Source: Sciurus carolinensis (lineage: Eukaryota > Chordata > Mammalia > Rodentia > Sciuridae). From it: 64,000 nucleotides of DNA. The first letter of the stretch is position 1; each line of letters begins with the position of its first letter. The DNA is taken from positions 3,224,001 through 3,288,000 of the forward strand of contig NW_025920104.1 in NCBI RefSeq assembly GCF_902686445.1, given 5' to 3'. Below, one piece after another: positions 24,100 to 35,600 of the stretch. The notes under the pieces were generated by a model. The model did not search any database. It was not told the origin of the DNA and saw only the letters and a list, made by a program, of their open reading frames with translations. A program made the translations under genes and the position numbers.

Positions 24100-25734
24100 T
24101 AGCCCTTATAGAACAGAATTGCAGACTATACAAAAAGAGAAATCAATCATTAAAGACCCACAGCAACTTTATTTCAAAGTGATATCATATTTCCTCTTTT
24201 GAATCAGTTTTACCATTAGCTGATGGAGCTTTCATTACATACAGATATCAGGCAGGAATGAAAAGTAAGGGAATATACCATTTTGAATATGATACTCAGA
24301 AAACTTATACATAGCACAGTTTGACCATTTTCCTCCATTTCTGTAAAACAAGTTCTTCTATAAGATAGGGTAATAATTTATGTTTTTCCTCAGAAACCAT
24401 TTTTTTCCATAGGTAATGAAGTCAGTCTCAAGTGCAGAATAAACATAGGATTTGTTCCTTAAAGTTTGAGGAGATATTTCCAGAGAAGTGTAACCTTGCA
24501 TTCAATCTATGTGGCAGAGGGAAGACTAGGGATTTCTCCTGATATTCCCTGTCTCCTGTGAACCAGAGTGTGGAGAGTGGTGACAGAGGATGAGAGAGCA
24601 GTGATTGAGATTGAGGGTCTCTGATGACCTCATGTCTGTGGCATGTCTGGTGCTTTAGAAAGTTTCTGTGAAAGGGCAGAGGATGCTTAGCTGCTGTGGC
24701 AATGCCCTTTATAAGCAGGCTCTCTGCAAGAGTCCTATCAGCTCTGACCTTGATCCCAGACACACAGCTCCTGAGAAGGAGGAAATTTTTATGCTAGTCA
24801 ACCACAATGTTTCACCAGCTCCACTTCTCCACTTCCTGCCTACCTTAGAGTAATTTTTAACAATGGACTTTCTTTAGAGCTACACAAATCTCCTAATTTT
24901 GCACTTTGCAACTGTGACTTCCACCTACAGAAAAGCAACATAGGATGTCCTAGTTTCTGTAACTATCTTGAATACAAAGAATAATGGTTGCATAGTCTTT
25001 AACCTGATAATGAGACACATATAAATAAAGATTGCTGGCATAACTCTTTAGATCTGCATCTCCATCAGAGAGCAGAGCTTCACCTGATCCCAGTTTAATC
25101 TTCAAGGTCTGTGTCTGTGAATATTTTCCAATCCCACTTCACCCCTGGCTGGACCTGGGAGTTTGGTTGCACTGGTTAAGAGAGTTGGCCACCCATATGG
25201 ATCTGGACACAGGGTAACATTTTTCAGCCATTAGAATAGGGGACACTCCTGGAGGTGCACCTTATAAGTCAAAATCAAATGTAAGGAGGTCGGGGGAGTG
25301 AGTCAGAGTCAGGTATAAAATATGGGAAATATGGGATCCAAAGAAAGGGATCATTATGTGTCTGTCCTTAGAGATCTGCATAGGAAGAGTGATAGTACAC
25401 TGAGACAAACACAACTGTTAGAAATTTAAAGTTTACTACTAAAACTCTGTCCCACTATTGGTGCAGTCTCAAAATGGCTTTAGCAAGACTCCCTTGCTTA
25501 GAAAACAGGCAGAAATTATTGTGAGCATGCCCTAAATGTTGCTTTTATTGTGTAGTCAGGGCTGGGGATTTACTATGTTGTGGTTAGTCAATGCCAGAAA
25601 CATTCGATTCAGTGTATATACACATAGTCACAAACAATAACTTTGGAGCATGTGCATTTACCTTTATATAATGTTTTCAGTGTGCCTTCTTTGTACTTTA
25701 TGTAAATGGTTCTATGAAAAGGGCTATGGCTGTG
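24100..25734. other. Unique sequence with a possible solo LTR
   Basis: No gene is recognised. At about 25,020 an ATATAAATAAAG polyadenylation-like signal is followed by a TCTGTGTCTGTG-type segment near 25,110, an arrangement that recalls the R-U5 part of an ERV1-type LTR. I could not define its ends or a target duplication, so this is only a possibility. Confidence 0.35.
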
Positions 25735-26067
25735 TTTACATCAGTTTTTTCTCTGTTGTGACTAAAAGGCTTGATCGGACCAATTATAAAGGAGGAATGT
25801 TTTATTTAAGAGTTCACAGTTTCAGAGATCTCAATCCAAAGAAAGCTAGTCCATTATTTGGGCATTGAGATGAGGTTAAATATCATGGCAGAAGTGTGTT
25901 GTGCAGGGAAGTGGCTAATATGAATGAATCAGAAAGAGACACTCACTCACCAGATGCACAATGTATACCCCAAACTCATGCCTCCAATGAAACAACTCCT
26001 CCAGTAACACCCTTCCTCCCTTCAGTTACCACTCAATTAATCCCATCAGGGGATTAACTTGTCAATT
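25735..26067. mobile_element. Possible interspersed repeat (LTR-like) next to array 2
   Basis: Motifs such as AAAGGAGGAATGTTTTATTT, GTTCACAGTTTCAGAGATCT and TTACCACTCAATTAATCCCA resemble a dispersed rodent or squirrel repeat of the MaLR type, recalled from memory. The class is uncertain. Its right end coincides with the left edge of array 2. Confidence 0.4.
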
Positions 26068-28781
26068 GGTTTGGAGGATAAGGACTTTCTAAATTGTTTG
26101 GGTGTTTCCCAAAGAAGTGTGGGGGTAGCGTCCCTAAAGTGAGTATGTACAGCAGAGCACTTTCAAGTGTGTAGGAAAGTCTCTTGATTTAATTATGGAG
26201 GGATTACTTAGATGTGTAGGGAAGTGTGTTTGTGGTGAGAAGGAAATGTTCTCTGAGGTGGAAAAGTGGCTTCTTTTCATTGTGTAGTGAGGTCTCTCTA
26301 AGGCATGTATAAAGGGCCTTCTGAAGGGTGTGGGAGGGCTCCTTTATGTATGTGGGAGGGTCCACTGTTGTTAGTTGGAAAGGCTCACAGAGGTGCATAA
26401 GATATGAGTAAGGAGAAAACCAAGTTGTGATGGGAGTTTTCTTTGAGGATAGTAGAGGGAATGTCTGTGGTGTTTAGGGAGGTCAGTCAAAAAAGAAACA
26501 TGAGAACTGTCAGGTGTCTAGATATAGCATTTGGAAGTAAGTAGGGAAGGCTCTTTGGTGAGCAGTGAAGTCAATCTTAGAAGTTTGTTTAGGGGTTGCT
26601 GAGGTGTGTATGTAGGACATGAAAAGAAGAATGGCATGTACTCACTTATTTCTGTAGGATTTTCTCTATGAAATGTGTAGTTACAGATCACAATATGAGT
26701 AGTGAAGTATTTTTTATGTGTCAACAATGCACTCTGATGTTTACAGGGTGGGCTCCTTGATATTTGTAGTGAGTGTCCTCTGGTCTGTGTAGTGTGAACT
26801 GGATGAGGTATTTAGGAGGATTTCACAATGTTTGTCTGAGTGCTCTTTACGTTTCTGGGAAGGACCCTGAGGTGATTTGGGAGGGCTCACAGAGTTACAT
26901 AGGTATGAAGTTCCATGAATGTTAGAAAGAGATCAGTGAGTTGTTTCTAGAGGGCTGTTTGATGTGGGTAGTGAAAGCTCATTAAATTGTGAGGAGAGGA
27001 TAAACTGATGTGGGTGGGAGCACACTATGAGTTGAGGGTTATGGTTGGGCCTAGGGTATGTGTTAGGTTCAGAATCACGGTTAGCATTTGTGGTGTATAG
27101 GAAAAGCCTTTGTTGTGAATTTAAATGCTTCTCTGTGGTATGTATTGAGGGCCCTCAAAAGTGCATAAATAGGCCCTATGGTGCTTAGAGTGGTCTTGTG
27201 GAGAAGTATAATTAGTAGAGAGGGCTTCTAGAACAGAAGAGTTTGTACACACTGAAGTATGTAGGGATGACTCTGTGTGGCATTTAGGGACTGCTCTTGA
27301 GTTGAGTAGGGAAACTCTTTAATGTGTATGAAGGGTACTCTAATTGTTGTATGAATGGCTTTCAGACTTGTATTTTGTGAGATGAGTTAAGAGGGCTATA
27401 TGAGGAATGTAGCAGGGTTCTGTTATGTGTGTCAGAGGTCTCTTAGATGTGTGTGGGAGGGCCCTCTAAGAAGTGTTTTGATGGTTCACCCAGGTGATAG
27501 GGAATGCATACTCAGATGAGTAGAAAAGACTCAATTCTGTTCAGAAGGCCATTTAAAGTGAGTAGTGAGAGCTCTGTGAGTTAAGTATGGAGGGCAAAAT
27601 GACATATAAATTAGGGATCTATGAGTTATTGATTGGATGATCTAAATAATGTGTAGGTAGGACTCCCCAATATAAGTAGGGAGGGCTCTGTGAGATTTGT
27701 AGTGTAGTTTCTTTGAGGTATAAAAGTAGGGGTCATTGAAATACATAGGGACAGAACTATGATATGTGTAGGGAGGGCTTTCAGAGGGTCTAGATAGGTC
27801 CCTATTAGGGTGAGCAGATGGATATATGAGAGGTGTAGAAAGGCTTTATGACTTATTAGAAAGGCTATCTCAGTTGTGTAGGGAGGGTCCTCTCAAGGCA
27901 ACAGTGAGATATATCTAATATGAGTAGGGGGAACACACTGAGGTGTGATGGGAGTGTTTCTTGAGGATAGTGGATGGAATCAGAGGCATTTTAAGAGAGC
28001 ACTTAAAGGAATATCTGAGGTTTGTACTTATGGTGTCTGGAGGTGAATCTGGAGGATATTTTGCTGGGTAGTGAGAGTTATGTAGTAGACATGCAGGTAG
28101 AGTATTTTGAGGTTTCTATAAAGGGCATTCTAAGGTTTTTATGGAAGTCTCCCTGAGATTTGTAGGGAGGATTCTTGATTGGAGTGTGTAGGGATGGTGC
28201 TCTTAGGTGAGTATTAAGAATTCCCAAGTTGTGTAGGAATGTCCCCCTAATGTGAATAAGAAGAGATCTTTGAAATGAATTGGATGGCTCACTGAATTTT
28301 TAAAGTAGGGCATTGTGAGGTGTGTAGAAAAATGGTGTGTAGTGTTTAGTGACAGTTCTCTGATATGTGTAGAAATTGCTCAATGAGGTGTGTGGGAAGT
28401 ATTTCTGAAATGTGTACAGAAGGCCCTCTGAGGTGTAAGGATGCCCCTATTGTGAGCAGGGAGGGCTTTCTCAGTTGTATAGGGAGGTGTCTGTAGTGTG
28501 TGTAGGTAGGGTACTCTGAGGTATGGACAGAGGTCCCCTGAGGTTTGTAGTTCAGGTGCTCTGATATGTGGTGGGAGGTATCAGGTGTGCAGCAGAAATC
28601 TCTGGGGGGTAAATGGCTTTTGTCTGTGTAGGAGTGCTATCTGATTTGTGCACAAAGGCCCTTTGAAGTTAATAGTGAGACCCATCTGATATGAATAGGG
28701 AGAATACACTGAGGTGTGATGGGAGTGTTCTTGAGGATAGTAGAGGGGATATCAATGCTGTTTAGGAAGGCCAATCCAAGG

Positions 28782-28868
28782 CTAGGGAGATAGCTCAGTT
28801 GGTAAAGTGCCTGCCTTGCAGGCACAGAACCCTGGTTTCAATCCCCAGCACTGCCAAAAAAAAAAAAA
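28782..28868 (+). mobile_element. ID SINE inserted in array 2
   Basis: A well-preserved tRNA-Ala-derived ID element: GAGATAGCTCAGTTGGTAAA (box A) and GGTTTCAATCCCCAGCA (box B), followed by a pure A tail. It is flanked by an 18-bp duplication of array sequence (AGGAAGGCCAATCCAAGG at 28,764-28,781 and 28,869-28,886). The perfect duplication and intact A tail indicate a fairly recent insertion. Confidence 0.95.
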
Positions 28869-29504
28869 AGGAAGGCCAATCCAAGGAGTATCACACGAGT
28901 GGTCTTTGAGTTGTGTAGGTACAGCACTCAGAAATAATTAGGGAGGACTTTTTGGTGTGTAGTGAGGTCTATCTGAGATGTGTAGGTAGTGTTTGATAAG
29001 GTATTTAGCAAAGGCATTCTGAAGTTTGAATTAAAATTTCTCTGAAATCTCTAAGGAGTACATTTTGGGGTATATAAACAGGGCTTTCTTTATTGTTTAG
29101 GTGTTGCTCAAAAACGTGTTGAGGAAGCATCCCTAAGGTGTGTATATATAGCACTTTTAAGTGTGTATGAAATGTTCTTGATTTAAAATAGGGAGGGATT
29201 ACTTATATGTGTAGGGAGGTGTGTTTTAGGTGTGGAGGAAAGGTTCTCTTGGTTTTCTTAATTGCATAGGAGTTCTCTCTGAGGTGTGTAGGGAGGGCTC
29301 ATTGATGATTGTAGGAGAGCACCTTGATGTGTGTGGGAGGGCCCCCAGAAGTGAGTTGAAAGGGTTCACAGATGTGCATAAGGATGGTGCTCTTTGCTGG
29401 GTAGAAAACCACAGTAAGTTATTTATGGACAACCTTTTGAGGTGAGTATTGAGAGCACTGTGAGATCAGTAGGAAGGACAAACTGATATAAAAGGGAAAG
29501 AACT

Positions 29505-29655
29505 ATAAATTTTGTGTTAGAGTTAGGGTGTGGCTTACAGTTTTGGGTCAGGATCCATATCTTGCTTAGTGTCAGGGTCAGGGACAGTCCTCCATAATAT
29601 GTAGGGAGGGTTTGTGTTTATGGTTGTGGTTAGGATTAGGGTTATGTTAAGGGTC
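29505..29655. repeat. Telomere-like TTAGGG-rich block within array 2
   Basis: A run of degenerate GTTAGGGT/GGTCAGGG units (for example GTTAGAGTTAGGGTG and TTAGGATTAGGGTTATG) replaces the usual 23-bp monomer. Similar blocks occur near 27,030-27,090, 30,240-30,400, 32,900-33,010, 33,560-33,720, 34,250-34,420 and 36,390-36,540. Confidence 0.75.
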
Positions 29656-32600
29656 ATGGTCAGTATTCTCGGTGTATAAAGAATGATGCAGTGATGAGTT
29701 GAAAGGACTCATTGAGGTGTGTATTGAAAGCTTTCTAAGGGGAGTAGACAGGCTCTCTGTTGTGTTTAAAGAAGACTTGCCAAGAAAAATAGTAGGGAGT
29801 GCACAGAAAGGAGTATATTTTGTACCCAGTGATGTATATAGACATGACACACTGAGGTTTGTAGGGATGGTTCTCTGAGGTATTTAGGGACTGGTCTTGA
29901 CATGGTTAGGGAGGGCTACTTTTGATGTGTATGAGGGTACACTCAGGTGTATAGGGAGTGACCTCTGATGTTGGTAGCATATGGTCTCTGAGTTGTGTAA
30001 AGAGGGTTCTATGAGGTGTGTAGGAGGGTTCCATGATGTATATCATAGGAAAATTTAACAAGCGTGAATGTACCACTGATGTGAGTTTGTAGGGCACACA
30101 GTAATGCAGAGGAAAGGTGCTTTGTTATGTGTAGGAAGGGTTCAGTGAGTTGTGTTTGTAGGGCCTTTTGAGGGGAAGAAGTGAGATCTCTGAGAGATGA
30201 GTAGGTAGGAAAAATTGATGTATAAGGGAGAAAACTATGAGGTCAGTGTGTGGGTTGTGGTTAGTGTTAGGGTTTAGGGTCAAGGTCATGATCAATGTCA
30301 GTATCATGGTTAGGGAGGGCTCTCTATTTTATGTAGGGAGAGCTTAGGGTTAGAGTTACGGTTAGGTTTCATGTTAGGTTTAGTATCACGGTCAGTGTTT
30401 GTGGTGTACATAGAAGGCCTATGTAGTGACTCAAAAGTGTTCTCTGAGATGTGCATGTCAGAAGCCTTCTGACATGCATAGATAGCTATTTGAGGCATTT
30501 AGAGAGGACTTGCAAAGAATTATAGTTAGCAGAAGGAATTTGTAACAAGTATAGTTTGTATTCACTGAGGTATGTATGGGTGTCTCTCTGAGGTGTATAG
30601 AGATTGCTTTGAGGTGATTAGAGAGTGCTTTTATGTATGTACGTAAAGGATACTTTAAGCTATATAGGGAGGGCTCTCTGAGATTAGTAGTGCATGGTCT
30701 TTGAACTGTGTAGAGTACACTATGAGGTTATGAGTTGTGTAGGAGAACTCTATGACATGTCAGAGGGCTATTAGACATATGTGGGAGGTCCAACTATGAT
30801 GGGCTGAGAAGGTTCACACAGGTCTATACAGAGTGTTTACTGAAAGGAGTAGAAAGAATTCTAGTGAGTTGTGCTCAGAGAACATTTTGAAGTGAGCAGA
30901 GAGAGCTCTATGAGTATGGAGGACAAATTCATATAGAAAGGGAGGAGTTATGAGGTGTGGAGTGGGAAATCTCTTTGGTGTGTAGGTAGGACTCACTGAG
31001 ATGAGTAGGGAGGGCTCTCTTAGCTTTGTTGTGTAGGTTCCCTGAGGTGTTTAGTGAGGACTCATTGAAATGCATAGGGATGGCACACTGATATGTGAAG
31101 AGAAGCCTCTCAGGGGTGTGTAGGGTGGTTCCTATTAGGTGTACAGAAGAATCTATGAGGGGTGTAAGAGGACTTTACATCTGAGGAGAATGCTGTCTCA
31201 GTTGTGTATGGAAGGCCCTCTGAAGTGAATACTGTGATATCTTTGATTTGAGTATGAAAAATATACTAAAGTTTGATGGGAGGATCCTTTGAAGATAGTA
31301 TAGGGAATCTCTGAGGTGTTTTGGGAGGGCACTCAATGGAGTATCACGAGGACTCTCTGAGTTTTGTAGTTTGGGCCTTTGGCAGTGAATAGAGAGTTCT
31401 TTTTGGTGAGTAGTGCAGGCTACCTGAGATGCACAGGTAGCATTTTTTGAGGTTTGAGGTTTGATGAAATGGCATTCTGTGGTTTGTATTGAAACCTCTC
31501 TGAGATTTGTATAGAGGATAGTTGAATAATGTGTTTAGGGAGTGTCCTCTTGGTGAGAGGTATGTACTCTCTGAGAGGTGTAGATATGAATTTCTAAGAT
31601 GAGTAAGGGGAGAATTCTGACATGAATAAAGAGGACAAACTGAGGTTTGAATGGAGGGCTCTATGAGTGTGTAACAGAGTCCTCTGAATTGTAAAAGTAG
31701 TGTAGAGAGGTGGTGTGGAGTATTTGGCAACTGCTCACCAAGTTCTGTAGGGATTGATAAATGATGTGTGTAGTATGGGCTTCTATGGTGTGAATGGATG
31801 GCCCTCTGTTGTGTAGCAAGGGTGCTTGATATGAGTATGGAGTGTTTTCTGAGATGTGGAGGAAGGTGACTCTGAGGTGTATAGGAAGGGAAGGATTCTC
31901 TGAGGATTGTTGTGTGGACTCTCTGAGGTGTGTAGAGAAGTCTCCATTAGGTGTGCAGAAGCTATCTATGAGGTGTGAAAAATGGCTTTGTCCCCATGCA
32001 GGAGTGCTATCTCAGTTGTGTATTGAGGGCCTTCTGAAGTAAATACAGAAATCCATCTGATATAAGCAAGGAGAACAACCTGTGGTGGAAGGCTTCTTTT
32101 AGGATAGTAGATGGAATCTCTGAGGTGTGTATGTAAGGCACTTGGAGGTGAGTAGGGAGAGTTTTTGGTGAATATTGAGGTCTATCTGAGATGTATGGGT
32201 AGGGTTTACTGAGGTTTGTAGAACGAGAATTCTGAGGTTTGAATTAACATTTCTCTGGCATTTTTAGGGATTTCTCTCTGGGGTGTATAAGGAGGACTTT
32301 CTGAGTAGTTTAAGGTTTGATCAATGAAGTGTGGAGGGTGTGTCCCTAAAGTGTGGATGGGTGGGACATAGAGTTGTGTAGGAAGTGTTCTTAATGTGAG
32401 TAGGAAAGAAAAACTTAGCTGTAGATGGAGGTATGTTTGAGGAAATTTGTAGGAAATTTTTCCGAGGTATTAAAGTGAATTCTTTTCATTGTGCGAGAAA
32501 GCCTCTATGAGATATTGTGGGAGGGGTCTCTGAAGGGTGTCAGAGGGCTTTATGAGGTTCATAGGAGGGCTAATTGACATCAGTGTGAGTGCCCAATTAA

Positions 32601-35600
32601 ATAAGTAGGGGTATTTTTGGTGTATATGGAAGGCCAGTCAAAAGAGATTTCTGAAGAGTGTAGTCAGGGTTTTATGAAGTTAATAGAAATGTTCACTTCA
32701 GTGTTTAGAAGGGCTCAAAATGGAGTATTGTATGTACTCACTTATTTGTATAGGGACATGTCTATTTCAGGTGTGTAGAGACTTCTCTTGAGACATATAG
32801 TGAGGACACTTTTCATTGTGTCAGGAGGGTACTCAGATGTGTAGGGAGGCTTCTGTAATTTTTGTATGGAGATGATTCTGAGCTGAGAAGGGAGGATTAC
32901 TCTTAGGTTTAAGGTTAGATTTTGAGGTTAGGGCTTGGATTAGGATTATATTTAGAGTTAGTATTAGAATTAGGGGGTTAGTATTACAGTTAGAGGTTTA
33001 AGATTTTGTTCAGTGTTGGTGTTAGGATCCAAATGATTATTTGGATCTTAATGGGAAGGACTCTGTAGCATGTTGAAATGGCTCTCTGAATTGTTGTAAT
33101 GATTCTCTGTGGTGTATTATGAGGGTTCCCTGAGGTGAGTACAGAGGCTCACTGAGGTGATTAGGGAAGGTTTCCAAAAAACCATAGTGAGTACTTACTG
33201 AGGTCTGTAAGGATGTCTCTCTGAGGTATGTAGGGACAGATGTTCAGATGTGTAGTGAGGGTATTCTTTGATGTGTCAGCAGGAAACTAAAATGTGTGTA
33301 CAGAGGGCCCTCTGAGGTTTTTAGGGAGTGGCCTCTGAGCTGTGTACGCAGGGTACTATTATGTGTGTCAGAGGGCTCCTTTACATATGTGGAGGTGCCC
33401 CCTGAGATGAGTTGAGAGGGTTCACAAAGGTGAATCAGGTAGGTGCTCTGTAAAGTGTAGAAAGAGCTCACTGACTTGTGTTTCAAGGACCATTTGAGGT
33501 GAGTATTCAGAGATTTGTGAGATGAGTAGGGAGAACAAACTGATAAATGAGGAAAGGCACTATTATGTTAGGCTTAGGGTCAGTATTTAAGGTCAGGTTC
33601 AGGTTCATGGTCAGTGCCACTGTCAGGGACAGCTCTCTGGTATGTAAGGAGGGCTGAGGTTTAGGCTTAAATTAGGGTTAGTGTCAAGCTCAGGGTTAGG
33701 TTCAGTATTTGCAATTTATAGAGAAGGCCTCTGTTGTGAGTCAAAAGGGCTCTATGAGATGCATATTGAAAACTTTCTGTCATCAGTAGATAGACTCTCT
33801 GAGGTGTTTATAGTGCACTTGCAAAGAAGTTTAATTAGTAGAACTGGATTGCAAAGGAATCTAATTTGTACAAACTGAGAAATGCAAGGACATCCCTCTG
33901 AAGTGTGTAGGAAATGCATTTGAGGTAAGTAGAGGCAGTTATTTTTTTGTCTAAGGAGGGTACTCAGATAATTTGGGAGGTGCTTTACATTGGTAGTATA
34001 TGACTGTGGAGGGTGGGAACTATGACATGTGTAAGAGAGCTCTGCAAAATGTGTTTGAGATTTCCTAGTGGTGTGTGGGAGAGTTTCCTGAGGTGAGCTC
34101 AGAGGGCTCACAGAGGTGCATAGGAAGGGTGTTCTGTGAATTGTAGAAAGTGCTTAAGGAGAAGTGTTTGGTGGGCCTTTGAAGGTAAATCATGAGAGCT
34201 CTGTGACATGAGTAGGGAGAAAAAAACTGATGTAGAAAGGAAGGTTCTATGAGGTTAAGATTAAAGTTAGCATTAGCATTAGTAATGTGTCAAGGTCAGG
34301 GTCATGGTCACTGTCAATATCAGCAAGGGCTCTCTGTGGTATGTATGGTGGGCTAAGTGTTAGGGTTAGAGTTAGGGTTGAATGGTGGGTTGGGGTCAGT
34401 ATTTTCAGTGTATAGGGAAGGTCTCTGTTGTGAATTGAAAGGGCTCCCTTAGGCATGTATTGAGGACTTTCTGAGGTGAGTAGATGGACTTTCTGAGGGA
34501 TTTAGAGAGTACTTGAAATAAAGTGTAGTTAGTAAAGAGGGCATTTAAAGGAATCTAATTTGTACTTGCTGAGTTGTGTAGGGAAGTCTCTCTGAAGTGT
34601 GTAGAGACTGATGTTGAGGTAAGTAGGAAGGGTTTTCTTTGATGTGAATGAATGTTACTTTGAGGTGAGTAGAGAGAACTCTGAGGTTGGTAGCTTGCAG
34701 TCTCTGATCTGTTTAGAGGAACTTCTATAAGGTCCATAGAAGAGATCTTTGACATGTGTCAGAGGTCTCTATGATATTTGTGTGTGGTCCTTCTGAGATG
34801 AATAAGGAGGTATCACTCAGCTATATAAAGAATGTGTACTGAGATGAATAGAGAGGACTCAGTGAGTTGTTTGTGGAGTGCCTCTTTAGCTGAGTATTCG
34901 AGTTCTGTAAGAGAAGTAGGGAGGAAAAACTGACGTAGAAGGGAGGACCTTATGAAGTGTGAAGGGGGGACCTATGTCACATGTATGTGAGACCTGGTGA
35001 GATGTGTATGGAAGACACTATGAGCTCTGAAATGTAGGTTCTCCGAGGTGTATAGTGGGGTCTGGTTTAAGTGCATAAGGATGGCATTCTGATGTGTATG
35101 AGTGCTCTCACAGGTGTGTAGGGAGTTTTCTATTTGATATGCCAAGGGATCTATGAGAGTGTAAGTGGGCCTTATGACTGAGTAGAGATGTTAACACAGT
35201 TGTGGAGGTAGGACCCCCTGAAGTGAATAGTGAGATCTCTCTGACATGTGTAGGGAGAACACACTGTGTTTTGATGGGAGGGTTTTTTGAGGATAGTATA
35301 AGAAATCTCTGAAGTTTTTGTGAGGGCTTTCAATGGAGAATGATGGGGCTCTCTTAGGTGTGTACAGGCAGCACCCAGAGATGAGTAGGGAGAGTTTTTC
35401 ATAGAAGTGAGATCTATCTATTTTGTGTTTGTATCACTGGTTGAGGTGTGTAGCATGGGCATTCACGGTTTGAATTAACATCTCTCTGGTGTTTATAGGG
35501 AGTGTTTTCTTGGATGTATATGGAGGGCTATATGAGTTGTTTGGTTGTTGCTCAATAAAGTGTGGAGGAAGCATCACTAAGCTGTGTATGGATGTCACTT

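Noticed and set aside
23896..24202. Ser-Leu and Arg-Glu repeat proteins on both strands
   Set aside because: They are pure translations of the (CT)n microsatellite.
28782..28868. Possible tRNA-Ala gene
   Set aside because: Boxes A and B are present, but the element has an A tail, a target-site duplication and no cloverleaf-consistent 3' half, so it is an ID SINE.
31344..31730. Minus-strand open frame of 128 codons, and dozens of similar frames across 26-39 kb
   Set aside because: The 23-bp monomer carries few stops on the minus strand, so frames of this size are expected. Their translations are repeats of the monomer and show no protein-like conservation.
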